Source of the DNA: Mycobacterium sp. M26
GTDB taxonomy: Bacteria; Actinomycetota; Actinomycetes; Mycobacteriales; Mycobacteriaceae
DNA length: 64,000 nt
Reading direction: 5' to 3'
Assembly (NCBI RefSeq): GCF_001494595.1
Contig: NZ_LN929907.1
Span: 1-64,000 of the forward strand
The position numbers were made by a program, and so were the translations under genes. The stretch's first letter is position 1; every line of letters starts with the position of its first letter. The notes below the pieces were generated by a model. That model searched no databases and was not told the origin of the DNA. It saw only the letters and a list, made by a program, of their open reading frames with translations. Shown one piece after another: positions 50,630 to 61,392 of the stretch.

Positions 50630-52081
50630 TTACCCCTCCAGGTTTGCCCGCACACCCTCTTCGACGGCCTTGCCGAGGTCGGGGTCGACGTTGCGCCAGT
50701 ATTCGAACACCCGCGAGAGCACCGGCTCTTTCACACCCTTGGAGACATGGCCGATGATGTTGTGCGCCAGCCGTTCCCGGGCCTCGTCGTCGAGGACCTC
50801 CCGCACCAGCGTGCCGGCCTGGCCCCAGTCGTCGTCATCCTCGCGCAGGGCGTAGGCGGTGCGCACCATGTCGCCGTCGGACACCCAGTGCACTTCGGCG
50901 GCGCGCGCCGGATCAGCCTGCGGCCCGCCCATCGAATTCGGCGCATACACCGGGTCGGTGACATTGCGGATGCGCATCGCCCCGTCCTTGGAGTAACTGT
51001 GCACCTCCACCTTCGGGGTGTTGACGGGAATCTGCTTGTAGTTCACGCCAAGTCGGTGCCGGTGCGCATCGCTGTAGGAGAACCCGCGGGCCAACAGCAT
51101 CTTGTCGGGGCTGAGCCCGGTGCCCGGCACGATGTTGTTCGGCTCGAAGGCGGCCTGCTCGATCTCCGCGTGGTAGTCGGTGACGTTGCGGTTCAACGTC
51201 ATCCGGCCGACCTCGTGGAGCGGGTAGTCGCTGTGCGGCCACACCTTGGTCAGATCGAACGGGTTGAACCGGTAGGTCTTCGCGTCCTCGAACGGCATGA
51301 TCTGGACGTGCAGGGTCCAGCTCGGGAAGTCCCCGCCGTCGATCGAGTCGAACAGGTCGCGCTGATGGGCGTCACCGTCAGTGCCGGCCATCTCGTCACC
51401 TTCCTCCTGGGTGAGGAACGCGATGCCCTGGTCGCTCTTGAAGTGGTACTTCACCCAGAACAGCTCACCGGCAGCATTCAGCCAGCTGTAGGTGTGGCTG
51501 GAGTAGCCGTTCATATGCCGCCACGTCTTCGGGATACCGCGGTCCCCCATCAGCCAGGTGACCTGGTGCGCGGACTCCGGTGACAGCGTCCAGAAGTCCC
51601 ACTGCATGTGGTGGTCGCGAAGGTTGCTCGACTGCAGGCGTTTCTGCGAGCGGATGAAGTTCTGGAACTTCATAGGATCGCGGATGAAGAACACCGGGGT
51701 GTTGTTGCCGACCATGTCGAAGTTGCCTTCGGAGGTGTAGAACTTCAGCGCGAATCCGCGCGGGTCACGCCAGGTATCTGGGCTGCCCCGCTCACCGGCG
51801 ACCGTGGAGAACCGGGCCACCATATCGGTCGTGATGCCGGGCTGCAGGAACGCGGCCCGGGTGAAGGCGCTGACGTCGTGGGTCACCTCGAACGTGCCGA
51901 AGGCGCCGCCACCTTTGGCGTGCGGCTGACGCTCCGGGATGCGTTCCCGGTTGAAGTTGGCCATCTGCTCGATCAGATAGTGATCCTGCAGCAGGATCGG
52001 TCCGTCCGGGCCGACGGTCAGGGAATGCTCCAAGCTGGGAGCCGGGGCGCCGGCATCGGTGGTCGCATACTTCTCGGTCAT
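50630..52081 (-). CDS. katA: Haem catalase (clade 3, KatA type)
   Basis: 483 residues from [23 protein letters not shown]; a GTG one codon earlier is possible. Active-site His54 in [16 protein letters not shown], Asn127 in [11 protein letters not shown] and proximal haem ligand Tyr336 in [14 protein letters not shown]. Small-subunit clade 3 catalase with an NADPH-binding region. Complements the Mn-catalase elsewhere in the window. Confidence 0.94.
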   Translation of the reverse strand: MTEKYATTDAGAPAPSLEHSLTVGPDGPILLQDHYLIEQMANFNRERIPERQPHAKGGGAFGTFEVTHDVSAFTRAAFLQPGITTDMVARFSTVAGERGSPDTWRDPRGFALKFYTSEGNFDMVGNNTPVFFIRDPMKFQNFIRSQKRLQSSNLRDHHMQWDFWTLSPESAHQVTWLMGDRGIPKTWRHMNGYSSHTYSWLNAAGELFWVKYHFKSDQGIAFLTQEEGDEMAGTDGDAHQRDLFDSIDGGDFPSWTLHVQIMPFEDAKTYRFNPFDLTKVWPHSDYPLHEVGRMTLNRNVTDYHAEIEQAAFEPNNIVPGTGLSPDKMLLARGFSYSDAHRHRLGVNYKQIPVNTPKVEVHSYSKDGAMRIRNVTDPVYAPNSMGGPQADPARAAEVHWVSDGDMVRTAYALREDDDDWGQAGTLVREVLDDEARERLAHNIIGHVSKGVKEPVLSRVFEYWRNVDPDLGKAVEEGVRANLEG

Positions 52082-52118
52082 CACCGGGGTGTACCCACTT
52101 CGGCCGGCCCCCAGACAA

Positions 52119-52156
52119 CGACGAGAGCCCAGCGCGGGGGCACTGGGCTCTCGTCG
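52119..52156 (-). terminator. Hairpin terminator upstream of katA
   Basis: 14-bp arms CGACGAGAGCCCAG (52119-52132) and its complement (52143-52156) with a 10-nt loop. It follows the stop of the Pro/Gly-rich membrane gene on the minus strand. The trailing T-run is weak. Confidence 0.65.
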
Positions 52157-52164
52157 GTATCAGG

Positions 52165-52664
52165 TCAGGGGCGAGGTGTCGGCGTCGCGGTAGCACCGGG
52201 CCCACCGCTGCCCGGCATCATCGGACCGAATCCCGGTCCCTGGCCGGGGCCACCGGGTCCGAAGCCGCCAGGGCCACCGGGTCCGAAGGCACCAGGGCCA
52301 CCGGGTCCACCCGGGCCGAAACCGCCAGGACCGCCCGGCATCATCGGCATCATCGGACGGTCACCGCGGTCCCGCATCTCGGAGTAGTGGTGGCGCCAGC
52401 CGCCGTCGTTGCCGCTGTGGCGGCCGAGCGCGAAGCCGGTGAAGAACACCGCGCCGACGATGAAGATGACGCCCGCGACAATGGCCACCCAGGCGGCCAC
52501 CTGATAAAGCCGGTTGGGGCGCTCGGGCACCGGCGCCACGTAGGCGGGCGGCGGAGGCGGGGGGGGCAGGGGGGGGACGGGTCCGGGGGCGGCGGAGGCG
52601 GCGGGGGCAGGGTGGCGACGGGTCCGGTAACGGGTTCCTCGACCCGCTCTGGTGTATCGGTCAT
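52165..52664 (-). pseudogene. Pro/Gly-rich single-pass membrane protein gene, frameshifted at a G8/C8 run
   Basis: The first 41 codons (ATG at 52664, MTDTPERVEEPVTGPVATLPPPPPP) are out of frame with the remaining 124 codons, which begin in frame at GTG 52539 (MAPVPERPNRLYQVAAWVAIVAGVIFIVGAVFFTGFALG, one membrane helix, then a GPGG/FGPGG tail). Joining them needs one extra base (or two fewer) between the parts. Two runs of eight G (52559-52566 and 52569-52576) lie exactly there. Either a sequencing or mutation indel, or slippage, or the shorter second frame is used alone. Confidence 0.6.
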
Positions 52665-52791
52665 ACCTCGATCATCCGAGCCACCTGCCTAGCGTGCCTT
52701 AGGAAGGGGCTTTGAAAAGGATGTGAATGCAGATCACGCTTCGCACTGCCGTTTTCGCACGCAATCGTCGCCGACGCGCTATGAAGCAAAG

Positions 52792-53292
52792 ATGAGCAAG
52801 CTGCTGAACTCGTTGACCGAGTCCGAGTTTCTGTTGATCCGCGAAACGGAACCAGCCGCGCTGGCCGACCTCGACGAGGACGCCCTGCTGGAGCTGCACC
52901 GGCGGATTCGTCGCGCCCGCAACAAATATGTCGGGCTGTACCGTCGCACCGGCGCAGCCAAGGTGTCGGCAAAGGGTGCCCGCGGCTCGGCGCGCTCGGC
53001 GAACGAACGCAACGGCGCCAAGGCCGAGATCTTCGAAGGCGCGCTCGGCCGGGTGAGCAAGCAGCTGGGCATCGCCGCCCAGCGCAGCGCCCGCGAGCTC
53101 AAGGCCGAACGACTGGCCCGGGCCCGGCAGGACAGCACCGCCCCGAAGCCGCCGGCCAAGGGCAAGGGCAAGGTCGCGACGCTGGGCCGCGCCCGGGTGG
53201 ACCAGACGCGAAAGTCGCCGGGCCGCAAGAAGCGCGAGGCGGGTTCGATCGCGACCGGCGCCCGACGGCAGGCCAAGCGCGACAGCCGCTGA
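52792..53292 (+). CDS. Basic hypothetical protein (166 aa)
   Basis: ATG MSKLLNSLTESEFLLIRETEPAALADLDEDALLELHRRIRRARNKYVGLYRR; the longer frame is not supported. The N-terminal 60 residues are helical. The C-terminus is strongly Lys/Arg/Ala-rich and disordered (PPAKGKGKVATLGRARVDQTRKSPGRKKREAG), as in DNA- or RNA-binding tails. Widespread in mycobacteria as far as I recall, without assigned function. Converges on the TauE gene with 3 bp between. Confidence 0.75.
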   Translation: MSKLLNSLTESEFLLIRETEPAALADLDEDALLELHRRIRRARNKYVGLYRRTGAAKVSAKGARGSARSANERNGAKAEIFEGALGRVSKQLGIAAQRSARELKAERLARARQDSTAPKPPAKGKGKVATLGRARVDQTRKSPGRKKREAGSIATGARRQAKRDSR

Positions 53293-53295
53293 ACC

Positions 53296-54087
53296 TCAGC
53301 GCACCGGGCTCAGAAGCTCAGGCGCGACCACGCCCAGCACCAGGTGGGCCACCTCGAGGGTGAGCACGAGGACCAGCAGCCGGAACACCCATGTGGCCGC
53401 GTGCGGTCCGAGTGCGAGCCGGGCACCGAGGAATGCCCCGACCACGGAGCCCAGAGCAAGGAATCCGGCTACCCGCCAGTCGATTTCACCTTTACCGGAG
53501 AACACCGCGAGCGATACTAGTGCCGCCACTCCGAGTGCGGTCACTTTGATGGCGTTGGCTTCGCGGATCGGAAAGCGCCCGACCAGGACCAGCGCCGCCA
53601 GGGCGTAGGTGCCCGAGTCGACGGCAATCAGCCCCGCCCACAGCCCGACCAATCCGATCAGCCCCAAGACCAGCGGGCCGCGGTTCGGCGGACGATCCGT
53701 GCGGTCGGCTGCCAACCATTTCGCCGGATTGGCGAACAGCAGCAGCAGTGCCACCACCACCGCGACGATGACGAGGTTCGTGGTGCGGACGTCATCGAAC
53801 ACCGACGCCAGCGAGGCGCCGATCAGAGCGCCAAGCGCCGCCGGGATGGCGAATCGCGAAGCGTCCCGCCACGGCAGGTGCCCGGCGCGGTGGAACGCCC
53901 AGATCGCCGTGGCGCAGCCGATCACGATCGGAAGCCGGTTGGAGGCGTTGGCGATCACCGGTTCGACACCGATCATGATCATCACGGGGATCGTCACCGC
54001 TGACCCGCTGGAGGCGGCCGTATTGAGGAACGCCGCAGCCACACCGGCGAGGATGAGGATCACCGCCTCGATCACCGGAAGCACCAT
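53296..54087 (-). CDS. TauE/SafE-family sulfite exporter-like membrane protein
   Basis: 263 residues with about eight hydrophobic segments arranged as an inverted repeat. The duplicated family signatures GSAVTIPVMIMIG-x-N-ASNRLPI and the second GVDSGTYALAALVL region are present. Exports organosulfonates, sulfite or related anions in the family; substrate here unknown. Confidence 0.88.
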   Translation of the reverse strand: MVLPVIEAVILILAGVAAAFLNTAASSGSAVTIPVMIMIGVEPVIANASNRLPIVIGCATAIWAFHRAGHLPWRDASRFAIPAALGALIGASLASVFDDVRTTNLVIVAVVVALLLLFANPAKWLAADRTDRPPNRGPLVLGLIGLVGLWAGLIAVDSGTYALAALVLVGRFPIREANAIKVTALGVAALVSLAVFSGKGEIDWRVAGFLALGSVVGAFLGARLALGPHAATWVFRLLVLVLTLEVAHLVLGVVAPELLSPVR

Positions 54088-54149
54088 CCGGGCAGCGTCA
54101 TGCCCTTAATTAACACAGGGGTAAACGCGGCAGGCCGAATTGCCGTGGA

Positions 54150-54212
54150 AGGTCAGTTTTCCCAGGGCTTGAACGGGTTCACCGCGAACTGCAGGACCCG
54201 GTACGGTGCGCG
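54150..54212 (-). repeat. Duplicate of the DUF4185 gene 3' end, distal copy
   Basis: 57 bp (54150-54206) identical to 55328-55384, plus 5 more after one mismatch. On the minus strand it encodes APYRVLQFAVNPFKPWEN-stop, the C-terminus of the DUF4185 protein at 55331. Upstream of it the similarity stops abruptly. Confidence 0.9.
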
Positions 54213-54349
54213 ATGGATTTCTCCGTTGAATGGACACCGCTGGAACGAATTCTAGGACGTATGTTCCGGCGGTCTGCCCGGCTCTAACATCAGCCCGCCC
54301 CTGCGGCAGGCGCCGTGTGGGAGATTGTCGCAAGTCAGTGGGTTCTGGG

Positions 54350-54631
54350 TCACCCGCCACGCTCAGAGATCTTCGCCAACAAGAAGTTGGCTAGACCCTC
54401 AGCCGACTCTCGGGTAGGCAAAGGATAGTCGAGACGTTGGGCCCCAGCGTCATCGGACAAAAGTTCAACCAGGAGACCACGAAGGTGGTCATACCCGAAA
54501 CGCACTCGCACGCCCGGGTTATCGGTGGTCCATACGGTGTAGCCAAGTGCACTCGAGGACTGTCCGCTACTCACGTGGCGAGACGTCAGAGCGTCAACCA
54601 ATTGCTGAGCAGCCTGTTGCTGCAAGTCCAT
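54350..54631 (-). CDS. Orphan small protein in the insert (93 aa)
   Basis: MDLQQQAAQQLVDALTSRHVSSGQSSSALGYTVWTTDNPGVRVRFGYDHLRG, then LLVELLSDDAGAQRLDYPLPTRESAEGLANFLLAKISERGG. Reads as a real soluble alpha/beta mini-domain, with codon use unlike its neighbours. No family recognised. Size and orphan location would suit an immunity or antitoxin protein, but nothing proves it. Confidence 0.5.
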   Translation of the reverse strand: MDLQQQAAQQLVDALTSRHVSSGQSSSALGYTVWTTDNPGVRVRFGYDHLRGLLVELLSDDAGAQRLDYPLPTRESAEGLANFLLAKISERGG

Positions 54632-54901
54632 AACTTTGACGATAACAATCGCTTCCGCTGACTTTGGATGCCAACGCTGGGGCGGAAGATGTGAGCCTGG
54701 ATCTGAGTCCCTAGCGCCTTAAGGACGATCTTCTCACCGGGACGCGACATGCTTTCATCCGCGAACGGCCTTTCGGCGGCAAAAGGTGAGGCGCCTCGCG
54801 GTAGACAAATGAAGTGAGTCAGCGCCGCAATACCGCGGTCGATACGCGTCTGAAACTCTGAATCGCATCATCCTCAAGCGCAAAATCGGGACACTAACGA
54901 C

Positions 54902-55123
54902 ATGGCGATTGATGCGACTGACTGGTACGAGGACTTCTTCATTTTCTGGAAGGACGATCAGATACCGAGAGGTCTAGTGGGATTCGACCGACCCGGCGTC
55001 TATCGAATGAAGGTAACTTCCGGAGGCGCATTGATCCTTCAGGAGAAGGTCGGCGGAGGATTCCGGATCATTTCACCGGATGCCTGGACTCACTTGAAGG
55101 TCCCCGACGACCCCACGATCTAG
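54902..55123 (+). CDS. Orphan small protein in the insert (73 aa)
   Basis: MAIDATDWYEDFFIFWKDDQIPRGLVGFDRPGVYRMKVTSGGALILQEKVGGGFRIISPDAWTHLKVPDDPTI. Acidic, aromatic-rich, predicted mostly beta. No Shine-Dalgarno is seen, and no family is recognised. Confidence 0.45.
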   Translation: MAIDATDWYEDFFIFWKDDQIPRGLVGFDRPGVYRMKVTSGGALILQEKVGGGFRIISPDAWTHLKVPDDPTI

Positions 55124-55327
55124 CACCGTTCCCGTTACGAACGATCGATACCGGTTGCGAGCGTTCGTCCATCCGACGAACAATTCTCGACCTAGGCAAT
55201 GGTGGGCAATCGACAAGGGCTGAAGGTGCTGATTAGCCTCGTAGTCTCGTTCCGAACTTATGATCCGGCAAATCACATATCGACATCCGCTCGTTCTTGA
55301 ACCTCCGAGGATTCCGGCTCGAATCTG

Positions 55328-55390
55328 AGGTCAGTTTTCCCAGGGCTTGAACGGGTTCACCGCGAACTGCAGGACCCGGTACGGCGCGCG
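55328..55390 (-). repeat. Duplicate of the DUF4185 gene 3' end, gene-proximal copy
   Basis: The copy attached to the intact gene; pairs with 54150-54212. Confidence 0.9.
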
Positions 55391-56455
55391 GTCGCGGGGC
55401 GCGGTGTTCCACTGACTGACGAACACCCGCACCTCGTCGAGGGTCGACCCCGGCGAGATATAGCCGCCGTAGGGCTGGGCCAGCCGGTTGTCGTCCGGCG
55501 CGGGCAGCGCGTCGGCGGGCTGCGGCCACTGCCCAGCCAGCACCACCGTCGTCACCGGGGCGGTTCCCAGCCCGGTGGGGTCGTAGGCCACCCGCACTTC
55601 CATATTGCCGGTGGTGGCGTTGAAGTAGGACAGCACGGTCTTGCCGTCGATCTGGCGGATGCTCAGCTCGCCCACCCGGTCGGGCCACAGCGGGGTCGGG
55701 GGCTTGTTCCACCCGGCCACCGCCGACCAGCCCTGCCAGCGGCTGCGGTCGGTGAACTGTTGTGGCGCAACGCGATAGAGCACCGCCGGTCCGGATCGGT
55801 CGAAGTTGTTGGCGACGATGTAGACCCAGCCGGTCTGGGAGTCCGGCGTGGGAATCGGGTCGTAGTAGCCGCTGATCTGGGTTTGTTTGCCGTCAGCGTG
55901 GCCGGCCGGCCGCACCGATCCCGGTACGGTCTGCCAACCGCCTTGTCCGGCTTGGGCTTTGACAATGCGGGAGCTTTGCGGCACCAGGTTCTTGGTGGTG
56001 GTCACCAGCAGGTAGTTCTGCCGGTTGATCGAGACCACGCCGGCCGGCAGCTGTGAGGCACCCGGCGGGGTGGGGTCGGCCAGCAGCGGCTTGTCGACTC
56101 CGGTGACGCCGGTGTAGCGGATCCCGGCCGGATCGTCGACCGAATCGCCTGCGACGCGCAGCGCGACGGGTGAGAACCAACCGCCGAAACCCACCCCCTG
56201 CCCGGCGAAACTGTCACCGCAGATCTGCAGCAGCTCGGTGGGGAACTCCATGAACTCGCACAAATCGGTCGCGCCGATGCCGTAGTCGCGGGTCGGGGTT
56301 CCGGTTCCGGCGGTCGGGCCGATCAGCACCACCTGCCCCGGCGCCAGCGGCGCGAGGATGGGATCCGGCGCCGGACTCGGCGGGTCAGCCAGTGCCACTG
56401 GCGCGAACGCCAGCACCGAGATCGACGAAATGGCGCATGCCACTCTCAGTTTCAC
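55331..56455 (-). CDS. Secreted DUF4185 domain protein (Rv3707c-like)
   Basis: 374 residues from GTG behind ACGGGAG (VKLRVACAISSISVLAFAPVALADPP gives a Sec signal peptide); a TTG start at 56488 overlaps the asd stop. Five-bladed beta-propeller-like DUF4185 fold with NYLLVTTTKNLVPQ, GWVYIVANNFDRSGPAVLYR and PYGGYISPGSTLDEVRVFVSQWN. Possibly binds or hydrolyses arabinan-type sugars; some actinobacterial relatives are arabinofuranosidase-like. It retains an intact end next to the insert. Confidence 0.8.
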   Translation of the reverse strand: MKLRVACAISSISVLAFAPVALADPPSPAPDPILAPLAPGQVVLIGPTAGTGTPTRDYGIGATDLCEFMEFPTELLQICGDSFAGQGVGFGGWFSPVALRVAGDSVDDPAGIRYTGVTGVDKPLLADPTPPGASQLPAGVVSINRQNYLLVTTTKNLVPQSSRIVKAQAGQGGWQTVPGSVRPAGHADGKQTQISGYYDPIPTPDSQTGWVYIVANNFDRSGPAVLYRVAPQQFTDRSRWQGWSAVAGWNKPPTPLWPDRVGELSIRQIDGKTVLSYFNATTGNMEVRVAYDPTGLGTAPVTTVVLAGQWPQPADALPAPDDNRLAQPYGGYISPGSTLDEVRVFVSQWNTAPRDRAPYRVLQFAVNPFKPWEN

Positions 56456-56484
56456 GCCCAAACTCCCGTTTCGGCGTGACGGGG

Positions 56485-58787
<2,303 letters not shown>

Positions 58788-58880
58788 TGTCTGCCCTTCC
58801 TGGATGTGTGGGGTTGCCCATAAGGATAAGGGGTATACGCACATGCTTTTTCCGCCGAGATCGGCGGTAACGTCCCAGCC

Positions 58881-59474
58881 GTGGCCGACCAACCGTCCGA
58901 CCGGCGCGCTGAGACCCGGGTGCCGCTGCATCCGCCGATCGCCGACCGGTGGAGCCCGCGGGCCTTCGATCCCGCCGCCGAGATCTCCGACGAGCAGCTG
59001 ATCGCCCTGCTGGAGGCGGCCCGCTGGGCTGCCACCTGGGGTAATCGCCAGCCGGTGCGGTTCGTGGTGGGTCGGCGGGACGATCCCATGTTCGAGACGC
59101 TGTCCGGGCTGCTCAGGCGGGGTAACAGCTATGCGAAGGCGGCCGCCGCGCTCATTCTGCTGTGCGCCGACGAGGGCGAGGACGACCGCACCGCCCTGTA
59201 CGCGGCGGTCGATGCGGGGGCCGCGGCGGCCAACCTGGCGATCGAGGCGGTGGCCCGCGGGCTGATCGCCCATCCGATGGCCGGCTTCGACGTCGAGGCC
59301 GCCCCCAGCGTGCTGAACCTGCCTGCCGGGGTGCAGCCGCTGATCATGGTCGCCGTCGGCATCCTCGGCGACTACCGGCAGCTGCCCCCGGAGATCCTGG
59401 AGCGCGACGCCCGGCCACGGGAACGGCTGGCCCTAGAGGACGTGGTGCTCAACTGGTCAGGAACAGGCGTCTGA
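58881..59474 (+). CDS. Nitroreductase family protein
   Basis: 197 residues, GTG start. FMN-dependent nitroreductase fold: [44 protein letters not shown] (Arg-Ser-x-Arg motif region), [26 protein letters not shown]. Likely NAD(P)H-dependent reduction of nitro- or quinone-like compounds; substrate unknown. Divergent from ask; converges on the next gene with an 18-bp overlap. Confidence 0.88.
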   Translation: MADQPSDRRAETRVPLHPPIADRWSPRAFDPAAEISDEQLIALLEAARWAATWGNRQPVRFVVGRRDDPMFETLSGLLRRGNSYAKAAAALILLCADEGEDDRTALYAAVDAGAAAANLAIEAVARGLIAHPMAGFDVEAAPSVLNLPAGVQPLIMVAVGILGDYRQLPPEILERDARPRERLALEDVVLNWSGTGV

Positions 59475-59897
59475 CAGCTGCTTGGTCACCGCGGTGATCT
59501 GATCGGATAACGCCGCCATCTGGTAGACGATCACCGGCGCCGGCGCACCAGGAGCCCGGTTGTCCTTCTCGGCGCGCACCTTGGGCAGATCGCCGACGAA
59601 CTCGTTGGCCAGCTGCGCCAGCTGAATGGCCTGAGCAGCCAGCTCGGGGTCGTTGACCTTCTGGGCTCGCTCGGCCAGGCCGTCGGCCCACTGCTGGTAC
59701 ATCAGGTCCTCGGCGGCCGTCGGCGTGCCGGTGCCGCCCTTGGACTCGATGAGCTGGGACTGGCTCTTGTTGTAGCTGAGCATGTCGATCACCGGCTTGC
59801 ACTTCTCCGGCGGCCGGTCGAAGTACGACCAGATGGCATAACCGGCCGCGATCACGAGCACGATGACGGTGAGGGTCCAGCGGGGCGGACGGCGCAT
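59457..59897 (-). CDS. Membrane-anchored hypothetical protein (146 aa)
   Basis: ATG MRRPPRWTLTVIVLVIAAGYAIWSYFDRPPEKCKP: one N-terminal membrane anchor (8-25), then a helical extracytoplasmic domain (about 45-146) with coiled-coil-like AAQAIQLAQLANEFVGDLPKVRAEKDNR. Cys32 and the C-terminal Cys (LSDACS) may pair. No family recognised with certainty. Confidence 0.72.
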   Translation of the reverse strand: MRRPPRWTLTVIVLVIAAGYAIWSYFDRPPEKCKPVIDMLSYNKSQSQLIESKGGTGTPTAAEDLMYQQWADGLAERAQKVNDPELAAQAIQLAQLANEFVGDLPKVRAEKDNRAPGAPAPVIVYQMAALSDQITAVTKQLSDACS

Positions 59898-59924
59898 GAC
59901 CGAAGCGTAGCGACGGCGCGATCC

Positions 59925-59940
59925 GTAACTCGGCGGCAAC
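59925..59940. promoter_or_regulatory. GlnR box candidate upstream of amt
   Basis: GTAACtcggcgGCAAC fits gTnAC-n6-GnAAC. It lies 98 bp before the amt start, and an imperfect second unit (ATCAC...GTAAC) follows at 59946-59962. GlnR control of amt is established in mycobacteria; binding here is inferred. Confidence 0.5.
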
Positions 59941-59970
59941 ACCGCATCACAGTCTACGTAACAGAAACAT

Positions 59971-59989
59971 CGTTCACTGCTAGTGAACG
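59971..59989. promoter_or_regulatory. 8-3-8 inverted repeat upstream of amt
   Basis: CGTTCACTgctAGTGAACG: operator or leader hairpin about 50 bp before the amt ATG. Confidence 0.45.
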
Positions 59990-60037
59990 GCCCTTGTCGC
60001 GGGCCGCCCACTCAAGAAAGTCCGGCAGGAGATTCAG

Positions 60038-61297
60038 ATGGATACAGGGACCACAGCATTCATGCTGTGTTGCATCATCGGGCTGACGATGATGATCCCG
60101 GGCCTCGCGCTGTTCTACGGCGGCATGGTCTCGGTGAAGAGCTCCACCAACATGATGATGATGACGTTCGGCGCCGTGGCCGTCGTCGGAGTGCTGTGGG
60201 TGCTGTTCGGCTTCTCGATGACATTCGGCACGTCCTACGGCGACCTCGGTCTGCTGGGGTCGATCACCGAGTTCGCCGGGATGAAGAACCTCACCGAGCC
60301 GATGACCACCATCAACGGACTGCCGGTCAGTCTCTTCGCACTGTTCCAGGCCCTGTTCGCCGCCATCACCGTCGCACTGATCTCCGGCGCGGCGGCCGAC
60401 CGGATGAAGTTCAGCGCCTGGATGACGTTCGCCACGCTGTGGGCGGTGCTGGTGTACTTCCCCGTCGCGCACTGGGTCTTCGCGTTCGACGGTGTGGTCA
60501 CCGAGGGCTCGGTCGGTGGCTGGATTGCCAACAAGCTCAAGGCTATTGACTTCGCCGGTGGTACCGCGGTGCATATCAACGCCGGTGCGGCAGCGCTGGC
60601 CGTGGCCATTGTGCTGGGCAAGTCAAAGGCGTTCGGCACCTTCCGCAAGCCGCACAACGTTCCGCTGACGCTGCTCGGCGCGGGCCTGCTGTGGGCCGGC
60701 TGGTATGCCTTCAACGGCGGTTCGGCCCTGAGTGCGGGCACCTCCGCGTCCATCGTCATGGTCACCACGTTCACCGCCACCTGCGCGGCGACGCTGGCCT
60801 GGCTGCTGGTGGAAAAGCTGAAGGATGGACACGTCACCGGTGTCGGTGCGGCATCCGGTGCGGTCACCGGCCTGGTGGCCATCACCCCGGCCTGTGGTGC
60901 GGTCACCCCGGTGGGCTCGATCATCCTCGGCCTCATCGCCGGTGCCATCTGCCCGTTCGCGGTCGGCCTGAAATCCCGCTTCGGCTATGACGATTCGCTC
61001 GACGTGGTCGGCGTGCACCTCGTCGGTGGTGTGATCGGCACCCTGCTCATCGGCTTCCTGGCCAGTGAGTCGATGCCCAACGCCACCAACGGCCTGTTCT
61101 ACGGCGGCGGTGCCGACCAGCTCTGGAAGCAGGCGATCGCCGCCGGTGCGGTGATGGCGTACTCGTTCGTCGTGGCCTACATCATCGCCTTCGCGATCAA
61201 GAAGACGATGGGCATCCGGATCTCCCCCGAAGAAGAGGAGAGCGGTATCGACGTCAAGTTCCACCGCGACGCGGCGTACGAGCTCGAATACGCCTGA
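60038..61297 (+). CDS. amt: Ammonium transporter Amt
   Basis: 419 residues, eleven membrane helices. Amt/Rh motifs: DTGTTAFMLCCIIGLTMMIPGLALFYGGMV, FDFAGG-type DFAGGTAVHINAGAAAL with the twin-His region, and DVVGVHLVGGVIGTLLIG (second conserved His). No separate signal peptide seen. It leads an operon with a type III glutamine synthetase-like gene and glutamate-synthase-like subunits; GlnR control likely. Confidence 0.94.
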   Translation: MDTGTTAFMLCCIIGLTMMIPGLALFYGGMVSVKSSTNMMMMTFGAVAVVGVLWVLFGFSMTFGTSYGDLGLLGSITEFAGMKNLTEPMTTINGLPVSLFALFQALFAAITVALISGAAADRMKFSAWMTFATLWAVLVYFPVAHWVFAFDGVVTEGSVGGWIANKLKAIDFAGGTAVHINAGAAALAVAIVLGKSKAFGTFRKPHNVPLTLLGAGLLWAGWYAFNGGSALSAGTSASIVMVTTFTATCAATLAWLLVEKLKDGHVTGVGAASGAVTGLVAITPACGAVTPVGSIILGLIAGAICPFAVGLKSRFGYDDSLDVVGVHLVGGVIGTLLIGFLASESMPNATNGLFYGGGADQLWKQAIAAGAVMAYSFVVAYIIAFAIKKTMGIRISPEEEESGIDVKFHRDAAYELEYA

Positions 61298-61392
61298 TGA
61301 GGACCCGGGCCGGGCGCGCACCCTTCACCCAGCGCGTCCGGCCCGTCCCTTCGTCCCCTTCCCAGTCGGTACGAAAGAAGCTGTCGGAGAAC

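Larger units (their letters stand above)
54207..55327. mobile_element. 1.1-kb insert flanked by duplicated gene 3' end (decayed or non-autonomous integrated fragment)
   Basis: The direct repeats of the DUF4185 3' end look like att duplications that preserve the target gene. Base composition is visibly lower in GC than the surroundings. It contains two orphan small genes on opposite strands and no integrase or transposase. About 270 bp (54632-54901) and 200 bp (55124-55327) show nothing else recognisable. Confidence 0.55.

Noticed and set aside
54106..54360. 84-codon minus frame in the duplicated region
   Set aside because: It only contains the out-of-frame copy of the DUF4185 3' end and has no start signal.
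54696..54750. Possible 54-codon minus frame (MSRPGEKIVLK...) upstream of the 93-aa gene in the insert
   Set aside because: No ribosome binding site, and it overlaps the 93-aa gene in another frame; too weak to call.
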